From: Gammaproteobacteria bacterium
Lineage (GTDB): Bacteria > Pseudomonadota > Gammaproteobacteria > JACCYU01
DNA length: 32,506 bases
Direction: 5' to 3'
NCBI GenBank assembly: GCA_013696315.1
Contig: JACCYU010000038.1
Location: forward strand, 1 to 32,506
In this document: piece by piece, positions 16,281 through 25,386 of the stretch
Numbering within the stretch: the stretch's first letter is position 1
Layout of the letters: every line of letters starts with the position of its first letter
Program-made: the position numbers and the translations under genes
The notes under the pieces: model-generated
Told to the model about the DNA's origin: nothing
The model's input: only the letters and a program-made list of their open reading frames with translations
Databases searched by the model: none

Positions 16281-16620
16281 GACGTATGGCTTCCTCACTT
16301 TGGAGCGAACCGTAATGCTCGAACGGCGCGCCCTCGGCATGGCCGTTGGCGTAGCGGGTGGCAACATAGAAGTTATCCAGCACCTTGCCTTTTTCCACCA
16401 GGATTTCCGGTACCGTCAGCGGCAACTCTCGCAACAAGCGGGCGACTACATGCCCCCACGCTTCCTGGTCGAGGTACAGATGCAGTCCTTTTACCGCTTT
16501 CTCAGCCGACTGCTGCGCGGCAAAACAGGCCCATTCGTGCCGCGCTTCACGTCGCGACGCCAGCGCTTGCTCCAGGTCCCGTTCGGCTTGCGCAAACCAG
16601 TCTTTGGCGCGATTAGCCAC
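16222..16620 (-). CDS. HEPN-domain protein (toxin candidate)
   Basis: A 132-residue all-helical HEPN protein (PF05168 type). DWFAQAERDLEQA at the start and FAAQQSAEKAVKGLHLYL (33-50) are the family's first two helices. RYANGH (89-94) has the R-x4-H spacing of RNase HEPN proteins, but relatives of this subgroup often have RYPD at this place, so nuclease activity is not certain. The partner nucleotidyltransferase gene overlaps its 3' end. The gene order HEPN then nucleotidyltransferase matches known HepT-MntA modules. Likely role: toxin half of a toxin-antitoxin or phage-defence pair. It starts 43 bp after ssb. Confidence 0.8.
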   Translation of the reverse strand: MANRAKDWFAQAERDLEQALASRREARHEWACFAAQQSAEKAVKGLHLYLDQEAWGHVVARLLRELPLTVPEILVEKGKVLDNFYVATRYANGHAEGAPFEHYGSLQSEEAIRHAGEIIEFVRVQMAQPRSG

Positions 16621-16663
16621 GTCGAGTACGTTGTCGCATCAGCGCGTCATGACGCGCGCGCCG

Positions 16664-17119
16664 TCAGAACGGTATGTCGTCGTCGAAATCGTCCGTTTTC
16701 GATTGCTGGCGTTTCGCGGACGCGGGACCGGACGACGCGCCAGCCGCGGACGCTGAATCATCGAAACCGCTACCACCACCGCCGCGACCGCCCAGCATCT
16801 GCATCTCATTGGCGACGATCTCGGTCATGTAGCGGTCCTGGCCTTCTTTGTCCTGCCATTTGCGCGTCTGCAGACGACCCTCGACATACACTTGCGAGCC
16901 TTTGCGCAGATATTCGCCCGCGATCTCGGCGAGTCGATTGAAAAACACCACGCGGTGCCATTCGGTACGCTCCTGACGCTCGCCAGAGCTCTTGTCCTTC
17001 CAGAAGTCCGTCGTGGCCAGCGTGACGTTGCACACCGCACCGCCGCTGGGCATGTACTTGACCTCCGGATCCTGACCCAGATTACCGACCAGAATCGCTT
17101 TATTGATGCCTTTAGCCAT
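16664..17119 (-). CDS. ssb: Single-stranded DNA-binding protein
   Basis: SSB of 151 residues. The OB fold spans about residues 1-110 ([50 protein letters not shown]). A Gly/Ser/Ala-rich linker follows and the acidic tip DDFDDDIPF binds partner repair and replication proteins. The start is backed by GGAGG five bases before ATG. It stands downstream of the MFS transporter gene and close to uvrA, a neighbourhood shared with Pseudomonas and other gammaproteobacteria. No LexA-type box was found by eye. Confidence 0.97.
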   Translation of the reverse strand: MAKGINKAILVGNLGQDPEVKYMPSGGAVCNVTLATTDFWKDKSSGERQERTEWHRVVFFNRLAEIAGEYLRKGSQVYVEGRLQTRKWQDKEGQDRYMTEIVANEMQMLGGRGGGGSGFDDSASAAGASSGPASAKRQQSKTDDFDDDIPF

Positions 17120-17170
17120 GCGCGCGCCTCCGTTAAACCCTAGGTAGTGAGCCGATGTTAGCCGCGTATT

Positions 17171-18550
17171 CTAAGCCGCCGAGATGGAAAACTCACGCAA
17201 GGTCTTTTCGTCGAGCAAATTACGGTCCACCTTGAGGTACGCCGTGCCGTCCTCGGGGAGGATCACTGCCTCCTTAACACCTTTCACGGAGGTGAGCCGG
17301 TTGGTCATGGCGCGCGCGTGCTCCGCGGTCAGCGGGCCGACGTTCAGCAGATAACGGCTCAGCCCGCTGGGGTTCTGCATGCCCAGCATGACCAAAGCGC
17401 ACAGCAACGACGCCACGCCGCCGCCGACAAATACGGCTTGCGGCCCGGCGACATGCAGCAGCGCGCCGCCCAGCGCGCCGCCAGTGAAAACGCCCAGGAA
17501 CTGACTGCTGGAGTAAACGCCCATGGCGGTACCGCGCAGTCCCGCCGGGCTGGCCCTGGACGCCAGCGAGGGCAGCGCCGACTCGGCGAGGTTGAAGGCG
17601 GTGAACAACAACAGCATCGAAACCCCCATCACGATCAGCAGCGATCCAGTCACCGCCAGACAGAATTCGGCCGCGGCCAGCAACAGAATCGAGCCGATCA
17701 ATACAGGCTTCATGCGATGGCGGCGCTCGCCGTAGATCAGCGGCGGCAGCATGGCGGCGAAAGACACCAGCAACACGACCAGATAGAGCAGCCAGTGCCA
17801 CTGTGCGGAGAGTCCTGCCGTGTCCCGCAACTGGCTGGGGATAACCGTAAAATTGGAGGTCATCACCATGTGCAATACAAAGATGCTCAAGTCCAGGCGC
17901 AACAGGTGGGGGTCCTTGATGACCCTGCCCAGCGCGGACGTCACTACCCCCCTGTCGCCCTTTGCGCGCAAGGAAGGCGGGGTCGGTACCGCGCTCAAGA
18001 CCAACAGAATCGCAAGTCCGGCCAGCACCGCAGTCGCCCAGAATATCCCGGGCACGCCTATCCATTGTTGCAGCAACGGCCCGACGACCAGCGCGAGCGC
18101 GAACGACAGGCCGATGCAGAAGCCCAAGGTTGCCATAATCTTGGTGCGCTGCTCGTCGCGGGAAAGATCCGCCGCCAGCGCCAGCACCGTCGCGGCGATC
18201 GCGCCGGAGCCTTGCATCGCGCGCCCGGCGATTACCCAGTAAATCGATTCCGACATCGCCGCGAGCACGCTGCCGGCCGCGAAAATAAGCAAACCACCGA
18301 CGATCACCGGCTTGCGGCCTATCCTGTCCGACAGCATCCCCAGCGGAATCTGCAACAGCGCCTGCGTCAGGCCATACGCGCCGATGGCGAGGCCCATGAG
18401 TACCGGCGTTCCTCCGTCGAGCTTGCCGGCATACAGCGCGAACACGGGCAGCACCATAAAAAGACCCATCATGCGCACGCCGTAAATCAGGCCCAGCGAT
18501 ACGGTGGCGCGGCGCTCGACGGGTGTCATGCGGTTATTGTCTGAATTCAT
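17171..18550 (-). CDS. YajR-like MFS transporter with C-terminal YAM domain
   Basis: A major facilitator transporter of 459 residues with about twelve hydrophobic segments. The loop after TM2 reads GMLSDRIGRKPVI, the MFS motif A (G-x-x-x-D-R-x-G-R). After the last helix comes a soluble domain of about 70 residues (VGPLTAEHARAMTNRL, then VKGVKEAVI) that matches the ferredoxin-like YAM domain of E. coli YajR (454 residues). The substrate is unknown. I chose the ATG at 18550, because the frame extends much further upstream only across the divergent uvrA gene. It is divergent from uvrA and followed by ssb. Confidence 0.85.
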   Translation of the reverse strand: MNSDNNRMTPVERRATVSLGLIYGVRMMGLFMVLPVFALYAGKLDGGTPVLMGLAIGAYGLTQALLQIPLGMLSDRIGRKPVIVGGLLIFAAGSVLAAMSESIYWVIAGRAMQGSGAIAATVLALAADLSRDEQRTKIMATLGFCIGLSFALALVVGPLLQQWIGVPGIFWATAVLAGLAILLVLSAVPTPPSLRAKGDRGVVTSALGRVIKDPHLLRLDLSIFVLHMVMTSNFTVIPSQLRDTAGLSAQWHWLLYLVVLLVSFAAMLPPLIYGERRHRMKPVLIGSILLLAAAEFCLAVTGSLLIVMGVSMLLLFTAFNLAESALPSLASRASPAGLRGTAMGVYSSSQFLGVFTGGALGGALLHVAGPQAVFVGGGVASLLCALVMLGMQNPSGLSRYLLNVGPLTAEHARAMTNRLTSVKGVKEAVILPEDGTAYLKVDRNLLDEKTLREFSISAA

Positions 18551-18607
18551 CACGATAGGCGGCGAAATTGCGAATCGGCGTCGACACTTCATGACCGAAT
18601 GTCTGTT

Positions 18608-18636
18608 TTGCCTGTCAAAACGGAAGCAAGTATATT
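18608..18636 (+). promoter_or_regulatory. Likely uvrA promoter
   Basis: TTGCCT (18608-18613) and TATATT (18631-18636) are 17 bp apart and match the sigma-70 consensus at 4/6 and 5/6. A 6-bp inverted repeat GTTTTG/CAAAAC (18605-18610 and 18616-18621) overlaps the -35 box and could be an operator. It does not fit the LexA box of uvrA in E. coli. Confidence 0.5.
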
Positions 18637-18665
18637 GATTAATTAACCTGTTTGATATGACATCC

Positions 18666-21518
18666 ATGCAAGCCATCCGCATCCGCGGCGCGCGCACCCA
18701 TAATTTGCGCGATGTCGACCTCGACCTGCCGCGCGACAAGCTCATCGTCATCACCGGTCTGTCCGGCTCCGGCAAGTCGTCGCTCGCGTTCGACACCATA
18801 TTCGCCGAGGGCCAGCGGCGCTACGTGGAGTCGCTGTCGGCTTACGCGCGCCAGTTCTTGTCGATGATGGAAAAGCCCGACGTGGATCACGTCGAAGGTC
18901 TTTCGCCGGCGATCTCTATCGAGCAGCGAACAACCTCGCACAATCCGCGTTCCACGGTTGGTACCATCACCGAAATCTACGACTATCTGCGGCTGCTGTA
19001 CGCGCGCGCGGGCCAGCCACGGTGCCCCGAACACAACCTGCAACTGGATGCCCAAACCGTCAGTCAGATGGTCGATCAGGTGCTGGCGCTGCCCGCGGGC
19101 ACGCGCCTGCTGCTGCTCGCGCCCGTGGTCCAGAACCGCAAGGGCGAGCACCTGGGCGTGCTACAGGAACTGCGTGCGCAAGGGTTTCTGCGCGCGCGTA
19201 TCGACGGAAAGGTCGTTGAACTGGAACAGGCACCGAAGCTCGATCTGCGCCGCAAGCACAGCATTGAGGTCGTCGTCGATCGCCTGAAAGTGCGCGACGA
19301 GTTGCAGTTGCGGCTGGCGGAATCTTTTGAAACCGCGCTGAAACTTGCCGACGGCATCGCCGTGGTCGCATACATGGACGCACCGGAACAAACGGAGCTT
19401 GTGTTTTCGTCGAAGTTCGCCTGCCCGATCTGCGGTTATTCGTTGAGCGAGCTGGAGCCGCGGCTGTTCTCGTTCAACAATCCTATCGGCGCCTGCCCCG
19501 CATGCGATGGCTTAGGCGTGCGTCAATTCTTCGATCCCGCGCGCATCGTGGCACATCCGCAACTGAGTCTTGCGGGCGGCGCGGTGCGTGGCTGGGACAG
19601 GCGCAACGCTTACTTTTTTCAGCTGATCCGCTCGCTGGCCGCGCATTACGACTTCGACATCGAGGCGCCATTCGCATCGCTGAACGACAAAACGAAACAC
19701 GCCATCCTGTACGGCAGCGGCAAGCAGCGGATTGAATTCAATTACACAGACGAACGCGGGCGCACCAACACCCGCCGTCATGCGTTCGAGGGCATCATCC
19801 CCAACATGCAGCGGCGCTACCGCGAGACGGACTCCGAGGCGGTGCGCGAAGAGCTGGCGAAATACCTGGCGAATCAGCCTTGCCCGGAATGCGGTGGCAC
19901 ACGCCTGAACGTAGCCGCCCGCAATGTGTTCATCGAGGACCGCAGTCTGCCGGAGATCGCGCGCCTTCCGATCGGCGAGGCCGGCGAGTTTTTCAACGCG
20001 CTGGCGCTGAGGGGGCGTCGCGGAGAGATCGCCAGAAAGATCGTCAAGGAGATCCAGCAGCGGCTCACCTTTCTGATCAACGTCGGACTCGATTACCTGA
20101 CTCTGGAACGCAGCGCCGAGACGTTGTCTGGCGGCGAGGCGCAGCGCATTCGCCTCGCGAGCCAAATCGGCGCCGGTCTGGTGGGCGTGATGTACATCCT
20201 GGACGAGCCCTCGATCGGGCTGCACCAGCGCGACAATCAGCGGTTGCTGGATACGCTTTACTTTCTGCGCGATCTAGGCAACACCGTGATCGTGGTCGAG
20301 CACGACGAGGACGCGATACGCGCCGCCGATCACGTGGTGGATATGGGGCCCGGCGCCGGCCGGCACGGTGGACGCGTGGTCGCCGAGGGGCGGCCGGCCG
20401 AAATCGCCGCCAACCCGGCGTCGCTGACCGGCCAGTACCTGTCGGGCAAGCGATGTATCGACATCCCGAACCAGCGCGTTGCGTTCAACGATGAGAGAAC
20501 GCTGAATTTGCGCGGCGCCCGTGGCAATAACCTGCGCGACGTGGACGTGGAAATTCCTCTGGGCCTGTTCACCTGCGTTACGGGCGTCTCCGGCTCGGGC
20601 AAATCGACCCTAGTCAACGACACCCTGTTCCGCTATCTGGCGCGCGAACTGAACGGCGCCGCGGTCGACCCCGCACCCTGCGAGGCGATCAGCGGGCTCG
20701 AACGCATCGACAAGGTGGTCGACATCGATCAGAGCGCCATTGGCCGAACACCGCGCTCCAACCCGGCCACGTATACCGGCCTGTTCACGCCCATTCGCGA
20801 GTTGTTCGCGGGCACCGCCGAGGCGCGCTCGCGTGGCTACACACCGGGCCGCTTCAGCTTCAATATCAAGGGCGGGCGCTGCGAGGCCTGTCAGGGCGGC
20901 GGCGTCATCAAGGTCGAAATGCACTTTCTGCCGGACATCTACGTGCCCTGCGACGTGTGCAAGGGCAAGCGTTACAACCGGGAAACCCTGGACGTTCACT
21001 ACAAGGGCAAGAACATCTTCGAGGTGCTGCAGATGCCGGTGGACGAAGCGGCGGAGTTCTTTCGTCCGGTGCCTGCGATCCGTCGCAAACTGGAAACGCT
21101 GGCCGAGGTCGGACTGACCTATATCACGCTCGGCCAGAACGCGACCACCTTGTCGGGCGGAGAGGCGCAGCGGGTCAAACTTTCGCGCGAACTATCCAAA
21201 CGCGACACGGGCAACACGCTTTACATTCTGGATGAACCGACTACCGGGCTGCATTTCCACGATGTGGAGCAACTGCTGAGAGTACTTCACCGGCTGCGCG
21301 ATCACGGTAACACCATCGTGGTGATCGAGCACAATCTGGATGTCATCAAGACCGCGGACTGGGTCATCGACATGGGGCCGGAAGGCGGTCACCGCGGCGG
21401 CGAAGTGGTGGCGGCAGGTACGCCTGAAGCAGTCGCCGCCGTCGATGCCTCGCATACCGGCCAATATCTGCGGCGCATATTGAAACCAATGCCTAAGGAG
21501 ACGCGCCGCAAGGCGTGA
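18666..21518 (+). CDS. uvrA: Excinuclease ABC subunit A
   Basis: The damage-recognition ATPase of nucleotide excision repair, which works with UvrB and UvrC. Two ABC modules are visible. The first has Walker A GLSGSGKS (residues 31-38), a zinc module with CPICGY and CPACDG, and [12 protein letters not shown]. The second has Walker A GVSGSGKS (near 640), a zinc module with CEACQGG and [10 protein letters not shown], and [12 protein letters not shown] with [10 protein letters not shown] prefer the ATG at 18666 ([14 protein letters not shown]), which matches the usual UvrA start; ATG at 18657 adds three residues. The length of 950 is normal. It is the only plus-strand gene in the window and converges on the SAM hydrolase gene. 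Confidence 0.98.
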   Translation: MQAIRIRGARTHNLRDVDLDLPRDKLIVITGLSGSGKSSLAFDTIFAEGQRRYVESLSAYARQFLSMMEKPDVDHVEGLSPAISIEQRTTSHNPRSTVGTITEIYDYLRLLYARAGQPRCPEHNLQLDAQTVSQMVDQVLALPAGTRLLLLAPVVQNRKGEHLGVLQELRAQGFLRARIDGKVVELEQAPKLDLRRKHSIEVVVDRLKVRDELQLRLAESFETALKLADGIAVVAYMDAPEQTELVFSSKFACPICGYSLSELEPRLFSFNNPIGACPACDGLGVRQFFDPARIVAHPQLSLAGGAVRGWDRRNAYFFQLIRSLAAHYDFDIEAPFASLNDKTKHAILYGSGKQRIEFNYTDERGRTNTRRHAFEGIIPNMQRRYRETDSEAVREELAKYLANQPCPECGGTRLNVAARNVFIEDRSLPEIARLPIGEAGEFFNALALRGRRGEIARKIVKEIQQRLTFLINVGLDYLTLERSAETLSGGEAQRIRLASQIGAGLVGVMYILDEPSIGLHQRDNQRLLDTLYFLRDLGNTVIVVEHDEDAIRAADHVVDMGPGAGRHGGRVVAEGRPAEIAANPASLTGQYLSGKRCIDIPNQRVAFNDERTLNLRGARGNNLRDVDVEIPLGLFTCVTGVSGSGKSTLVNDTLFRYLARELNGAAVDPAPCEAISGLERIDKVVDIDQSAIGRTPRSNPATYTGLFTPIRELFAGTAEARSRGYTPGRFSFNIKGGRCEACQGGGVIKVEMHFLPDIYVPCDVCKGKRYNRETLDVHYKGKNIFEVLQMPVDEAAEFFRPVPAIRRKLETLAEVGLTYITLGQNATTLSGGEAQRVKLSRELSKRDTGNTLYILDEPTTGLHFHDVEQLLRVLHRLRDHGNTIVVIEHNLDVIKTADWVIDMGPEGGHRGGEVVAAGTPEAVAAVDASHTGQYLRRILKPMPKETRRKA

Positions 21519-21547
21519 ACGGATCTGTACGAGTCGTTCGCTTTGCG

Positions 21548-22279
21548 CTAATCGCCCTGCGCGAGCGTGACCGTCGCGCCGATTTTCAGATCCATTGCGT
21601 GCGTGCCACTCGCTTCTTTAAGCGCGATCTCGACCAGACCGTTAGCGTTGTCGTACCAGAACGGCTCACCTGCGCGCGCCACGCTGAAGGTGCGGGCGTA
21701 AGCCAGTTCTTGCCCTTTCACCGAAAGCCGCGCGCTTTTGTCCAGCACACAGGCGCGTATCCCGGTCATCGCATTCCCGAAATGATCGATGTAGACGATC
21801 TCGTACAGATCGTCGGGCCATTCGCCAGGCGCGGCTTTGTCCGTTAGCAGCTCGCCAGGCACGGGCAGCCCCATGGCGAGCCTCGCAGCCACCGGCGCGA
21901 ACAGATCGCGACCGTGGAAGCTTGCGGACATACGTTCCGGCGCGTAGGTGATCTCCCATTGCCGCACCTGCCTGGCCCGGCTTCCGATGACCTCGAGTAA
22001 TCCATTATCCGGCCCCACGAACCAGCGGCCATCGGCCTGTACGACCAGCGGGCGCCGCGCCGAACCCACGCCCGGATCGACGACGCACAGAAAAACGGTG
22101 CCAGTGGTAAATTCATCGGTGTAAGCCGCCAGCAGATACGCCGACGCACGCGCGTTGAACGACGGAAGGTCGGAAAACAGGTTGATCACCGGCACGCCGG
22201 GCGCGTCCCGCAACAACCTGGCCCGCACCTGCCCGACATAGGGGCCGTGCAGGCCGAAGTCAGTGCACAGAACGATCAT
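21548..22279 (-). CDS. SAM hydrolase / SAM hydroxide adenosyltransferase (DUF62)
   Basis: A 243-residue member of PF01887, the family of SAM-dependent chlorinase/fluorinase and the more common SAM hydroxide adenosyltransferase, which splits SAM to adenosine and methionine. Signature stretches are TDFG (residues 6-9), VVDPGVGS, VGPDNGLLE, SFHGRDLFAPVAARLA and DHFGNAMTGI. As the housekeeping enzyme of this family is widespread, hydrolase activity is more likely than halogenase. The gene starts just 34 bp downstream of the rplQ terminator, on the same strand, and converges on uvrA with 29 bp between the two stops. Its physiological role is not settled in the family. Confidence 0.9.
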   Translation of the reverse strand: MIVLCTDFGLHGPYVGQVRARLLRDAPGVPVINLFSDLPSFNARASAYLLAAYTDEFTTGTVFLCVVDPGVGSARRPLVVQADGRWFVGPDNGLLEVIGSRARQVRQWEITYAPERMSASFHGRDLFAPVAARLAMGLPVPGELLTDKAAPGEWPDDLYEIVYIDHFGNAMTGIRACVLDKSARLSVKGQELAYARTFSVARAGEPFWYDNANGLVEIALKEASGTHAMDLKIGATVTLAQGD

Positions 22280-22305
22280 TGATTATCCGCATCAATAATT
22301 CGCAC

Positions 22306-22333
22306 AAACAAAAAGCCGGCTTGCGGCCGGCTT
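22306..22333 (-). terminator. Intrinsic terminator of the alpha operon
   Basis: An 8-bp stem (22313-22320 with 22326-22333, AAGCCGGC and GCCGGCTT) with a 5-base loop is followed on the minus strand by TTTTTGTTTG. It lies 21 bp after the rplQ stop. Confidence 0.92.
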
Positions 22334-22354
22334 ATAAACGATACGTTTCAAGTC

Positions 22355-22717
22355 TTACTCGGGCCTGTCTACCAGCTCCACAAACGCCATGGCGGCGTTG
22401 TCGCCGCGGCGAAAACCGTATTTTAGAACCCGCATGTAGCCGCCCGGCCGGGCGCGATAGCGAGGGCCCAACTCGCTGAACAACTTGCCGACAACTTCTT
22501 TGTCGCGCAGTCTCGCGAATGCCCGTCGACGCCGCGCCACATCATCCTGTTTGGCCAGGGTGATGAGCGGCTCCGCGACCCGCCGCAGTTCCTTGGCCTT
22601 GGCCAGAGTGGTGATTATCGTCTCGTGCCGGAACAGCGATGACGCCATGTTCGAGGTCATCGCCTTGCGATGGCTGCTGTTGCGGCTCAGTTGCCGGCCG
22701 GAGTTGCGATGGCGCAT
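22355..22717 (-). CDS. rplQ: 50S ribosomal protein L17
   Basis: The last gene of the alpha operon. The N-terminus [17 protein letters not shown] and the core [29 protein letters not shown] are diagnostic of L17, which sits near the exit tunnel of the large subunit. The 120 residues are within the normal range. It follows rpoA by 24 bp and is closed by the terminator at 22306-22333. Confidence 0.98.
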   Translation of the reverse strand: MRHRNSGRQLSRNSSHRKAMTSNMASSLFRHETIITTLAKAKELRRVAEPLITLAKQDDVARRRRAFARLRDKEVVGKLFSELGPRYRARPGGYMRVLKYGFRRGDNAAMAFVELVDRPE

Positions 22718-22741
22718 ATCAGCATTCCTTGGGTAGCGGCC

Positions 22742-23746
22742 TTAAGCCGCGGTGGACTTTTTCTCTTTCTCGGCACGCAAGCTGGGCGGTGGCCAGTTTT
22801 CCAGCCGCATGCCGAGCGACAACCCGTGCGAACCCAGCACGTCCTTGATCTCGGTCAGCGATTTCTTCCCCAGATTCGGCGTTTTCAAAAGCTCGACTTC
22901 GGTGCGCTGAATCAGGTCGCCGATGTAATGAATGTTCTCGGCCTTGAGACAATTTGCGGAGCGCACGGTGAGTTCCAGATCGTCCACCGGACGCAGCAGA
23001 ACTGGATCCAGCTCCGATTCGCCGCGTGCCTGTACGCTCTGTTCGTCACCTTTGAGATCGACGAACACGGATAACTGCCCCTGCAGAATGTTCGCGGCCC
23101 GCCGAATGACGTCCTCGGGATCAACCGTGCCATCAGTTTCGAGTTCGATCACGAGCTTGTCCAGATCGGTACGCTGCTCGACCCTGGCGCTCTCGACGGT
23201 ATACGCCACGCGCCGCACCGGGCTGAAACTCGCGTCGAGCAACAGACTGCCCAGCGCGCGTTCTTCGTCCGAACGCTGTACGGAGGCCGGCTGATAACCG
23301 CGGCCGCGCGCAATCTTCAACGTCATGGCGAGTTCGGCACCCTTGGTCAGGTGCGCGATCACATGGTCGGAATTGACAATCTCGACATCGTGTCCGGTCG
23401 TGATATCGCCCGCCGTAACCACACCGGGCCCCTGCTTGCGCAAGCTGAGGCTGGCTTCATCCTTGCCGTGCATGCGGATGGCCAGCCCTTTAAGATTGAG
23501 CAGGATATCGATGACGTCTTCCTGCACGCCCTCGATCGTTGTGTATTCGTGCAACACGCCCTCGATGCTGGCTTCCACCACGGCGCAACCGGGAATGGAC
23601 GACAGCAGTATGCGTCGCAACGCGTTGCCCAGGGTGTGTCCGAAGCCGCGTTCCAGCGGCTCGAGCACGACCTTGGCGTTCTTCGGGCCCGATGCCTGAA
23701 CGTCGACGAATCGGGGCCGCAGCAGTTCTTCAACCTTGGCTGCCAT
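22742..23746 (-). CDS. rpoA: RNA polymerase alpha subunit
   Basis: Alpha subunit of 334 residues. The N-terminal dimerisation and assembly domain (to about residue 230) includes [19 protein letters not shown] and [17 protein letters not shown]. After a linker comes the C-terminal DNA- and activator-binding domain with [20 protein letters not shown]. It lies between rpsD and rplQ, as in most proteobacteria. Nothing unusual is seen. Confidence 0.98.
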   Translation of the reverse strand: MAAKVEELLRPRFVDVQASGPKNAKVVLEPLERGFGHTLGNALRRILLSSIPGCAVVEASIEGVLHEYTTIEGVQEDVIDILLNLKGLAIRMHGKDEASLSLRKQGPGVVTAGDITTGHDVEIVNSDHVIAHLTKGAELAMTLKIARGRGYQPASVQRSDEERALGSLLLDASFSPVRRVAYTVESARVEQRTDLDKLVIELETDGTVDPEDVIRRAANILQGQLSVFVDLKGDEQSVQARGESELDPVLLRPVDDLELTVRSANCLKAENIHYIGDLIQRTEVELLKTPNLGKKSLTEIKDVLGSHGLSLGMRLENWPPPSLRAEKEKKSTAA

Positions 23747-23785
23747 AAACAGTGCTACCTCGTAAATTCCAGTAAATTTGAACGA

Positions 23786-24406
23786 TTACTTGGAGTAAAG
23801 CTCGACCACCAGCGATTCGTTGATATCCGGCGGCAGTTCGTCGCGCTCGGGTGTGGCCTTAAACACGCCTTCCATCTTCTTGGCGTCGACTTCCACCCAC
23901 TCGGGCATGCCGTATTGTTCCGCGACGTTAAGGGCATCCTGAATGCGAAGCTGCTTCTTCGCTTTTTCGCGCACCGCCACTACGTCCCCGCCGCTGACGG
24001 TAAAGGACGGGATATTCACAACCTGACCATTGACCGCGATCGCCTTGTGCCGCACCAGTTGCCTCGCCTCTGCCCGGGTGGCCGAGAAACCCATCCGGTA
24101 CACGACGTTATCCAGCCGGCATTCCAGCAGCTGCAGCAGACGCTCGCCGGTCGCGCCCTTGGAACGCGACGCGGTCTTGTAGTAGTTGCGGAACTGTCGC
24201 TCCAGTACGCCGTATATCCGGCGCAGCTTTTGTTTTTCACGCAGCTGAACACCGTAATCGGATATGCGTGTGCGTCGGTCGCCGTGCTGGCCGGGAATCT
24301 TGTCCAGCTTGCACTTCGTATCGAGCGCCCGCGTCCGACTCTTGAGCAACAGATCAGCGCCTTCGCGGCGGCTAAGTTTGCATTTCGGTCCCAGATATCG
24401 CGCCAT
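23786..24406 (-). CDS. rpsD: 30S ribosomal protein S4
   Basis: S4 of 206 residues, a primary 16S rRNA binder and, in E. coli, the translational repressor of the alpha operon. [15 protein letters not shown] at the start and the S4 RNA-binding domain ([31 protein letters not shown]) are clear. The E. coli-like type without the zinc-binding cysteine cluster is present. An 81-bp spacer with a perfect hairpin separates it from rpsK. Confidence 0.98.
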   Translation of the reverse strand: MARYLGPKCKLSRREGADLLLKSRTRALDTKCKLDKIPGQHGDRRTRISDYGVQLREKQKLRRIYGVLERQFRNYYKTASRSKGATGERLLQLLECRLDNVVYRMGFSATRAEARQLVRHKAIAVNGQVVNIPSFTVSGGDVVAVREKAKKQLRIQDALNVAEQYGMPEWVEVDAKKMEGVFKATPERDELPPDINESLVVELYSK

Positions 24407-24423
24407 TTACAGCTCCAGTGACT

Positions 24424-24443
24424 CCGGCCCAAGCCAGGGCCGG
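24424..24443. other. Perfect hairpin between rpsK and rpsD
   Basis: CCGGCCC (24424-24430) and GGGCCGG (24437-24443) form a 7-bp perfect stem with a 6-base loop in the spacer. There is no U-run, so it is not an intrinsic terminator. It could slow transcription, mark an RNA processing site, or affect rpsD translation. Confidence 0.5.
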
Positions 24444-24487
24444 CAGGCAAATCAGTTAACGCAGCAGGAATCCTGGCCAGCGACCAG

Positions 24488-24877
24488 CTATACGCGGCGT
24501 CTTTTCGGCGGACGGCAGCCATTGTGTGGAATGGGCGTCACGTCGTTGATGTTGGTGACTTTGAAACCGACGTTGTTCAATGCCCGGACCGCCGATTCAC
24601 GCCCCGGTCCCGGACCCTTGACCATGACCTCCAGGTTCTTGAGACCGAACTCCAGTGCGGCCTTGCCCGCGGTTTCAGCCGCTACCTGCGCGGCGAACGG
24701 CGTGCTTTTGCGTGACCCGCGAAAACCCGACCCACCCGATGTCGCCCAGCACAAGGTGTTGCCCTGCCGGTCACTGATGGTGATGATGGTGTTGTTGAAC
24801 GACGCATTGATGTGCGCCACGCCGTCCGAGACGGTTTTCTTGATTTTCTTACGCGAGCGTACCGGTGCTTTAGCCAT
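24488..24877 (-). CDS. rpsK: 30S ribosomal protein S11
   Basis: S11 of 129 residues, the usual length. [29 protein letters not shown] and the C-terminal [14 protein letters not shown] are family hallmarks. It lies on the platform of the small subunit. The gene sits 37 bp after rpsM in the standard alpha operon order. Confidence 0.98.
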   Translation of the reverse strand: MAKAPVRSRKKIKKTVSDGVAHINASFNNTIITISDRQGNTLCWATSGGSGFRGSRKSTPFAAQVAAETAGKAALEFGLKNLEVMVKGPGPGRESAVRALNNVGFKVTNINDVTPIPHNGCRPPKRRRV

Positions 24878-24914
24878 CTGTTCTTAGATTCCGGGAGGAT
24901 TGATTCCGAGTAGG

Positions 24915-25271
24915 TTACTTCCGAATGGCGCGACGCGGACCTTTGCGCGTGCGCGCGTTGGTGCGTGTACGCTGCCCGCGCAACGGCAGGCCGCGCCGAT
25001 GACGGATGCCGCGATAACAGCCGAGGTCCATCAGCCGCTTGATGTTCATGGTGACGTCGCGTCGCAGGTCACCCTCGACAGGGTACTTGCCCACTTCCGT
25101 ACGCAGCTTGTCGATCTCGATCTCGCTCAAATCCTTGACCTTGATCGTTGGCTGCACGCCGGCACGCTCACAGATCCCGCGCGCGCGGGTGCGGCCGATC
25201 CCGTATATCGACATCAGGGCGATTTCAGTGTGCTTCTGAACGGGGATATTGATACCTGCGATGCGCGCCAT
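24915..25271 (-). CDS. rpsM: 30S ribosomal protein S13
   Basis: First gene of the alpha operon here; S13 of 118 residues from the head of the 30S subunit. [28 protein letters not shown] and the C-terminal [18 protein letters not shown] are diagnostic. The upstream spacer holds a good promoter and GGAG a few bases before the ATG. In E. coli the S4 target lies upstream of rpsM; I cannot confirm such a pseudoknot by eye. Confidence 0.98.
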   Translation of the reverse strand: MARIAGINIPVQKHTEIALMSIYGIGRTRARGICERAGVQPTIKVKDLSEIEIDKLRTEVGKYPVEGDLRRDVTMNIKRLMDLGCYRGIRHRRGLPLRGQRTRTNARTRKGPRRAIRK

Positions 25272-25328
25272 TCAAACGAACTCCAAGTTAATTACCCGTA
25301 TTAATGCTACAAAGCGGCAAAACCGCGC

Positions 25329-25357
25329 ATTGTAGCGAGTTCAACAGCATCATTCAA
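25329..25357 (-). promoter_or_regulatory. Likely alpha operon promoter
   Basis: On the minus strand TTGAAT (25352-25357) and TACAAT (25329-25334) are 17 bp apart and match sigma-70 consensus at 4/6 and 5/6. The expected start of transcription lies about 50 nt before the rpsM ATG. Confidence 0.6.
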
Positions 25358-25386
25358 TATCGGTGACTACAGTTCCGAATCAGCCG

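Noticed and set aside
17318-18544. A 408-codon plus-strand open frame opposite the MFS transporter
   Set aside because: It is the antisense shadow of a convincing transporter gene, is full of Gln/His/Arg typical of such frames, and shows no family motif.
18551-18656. LexA (SOS) box before uvrA
   Set aside because: No CTG-N10-CAG pattern was found by eye; only a short GTTTTG/CAAAAC inverted repeat is present.
23351-24421. A 356-codon plus-strand frame spanning rpoA and rpsD
   Set aside because: It runs antisense across two certain genes and their spacer.
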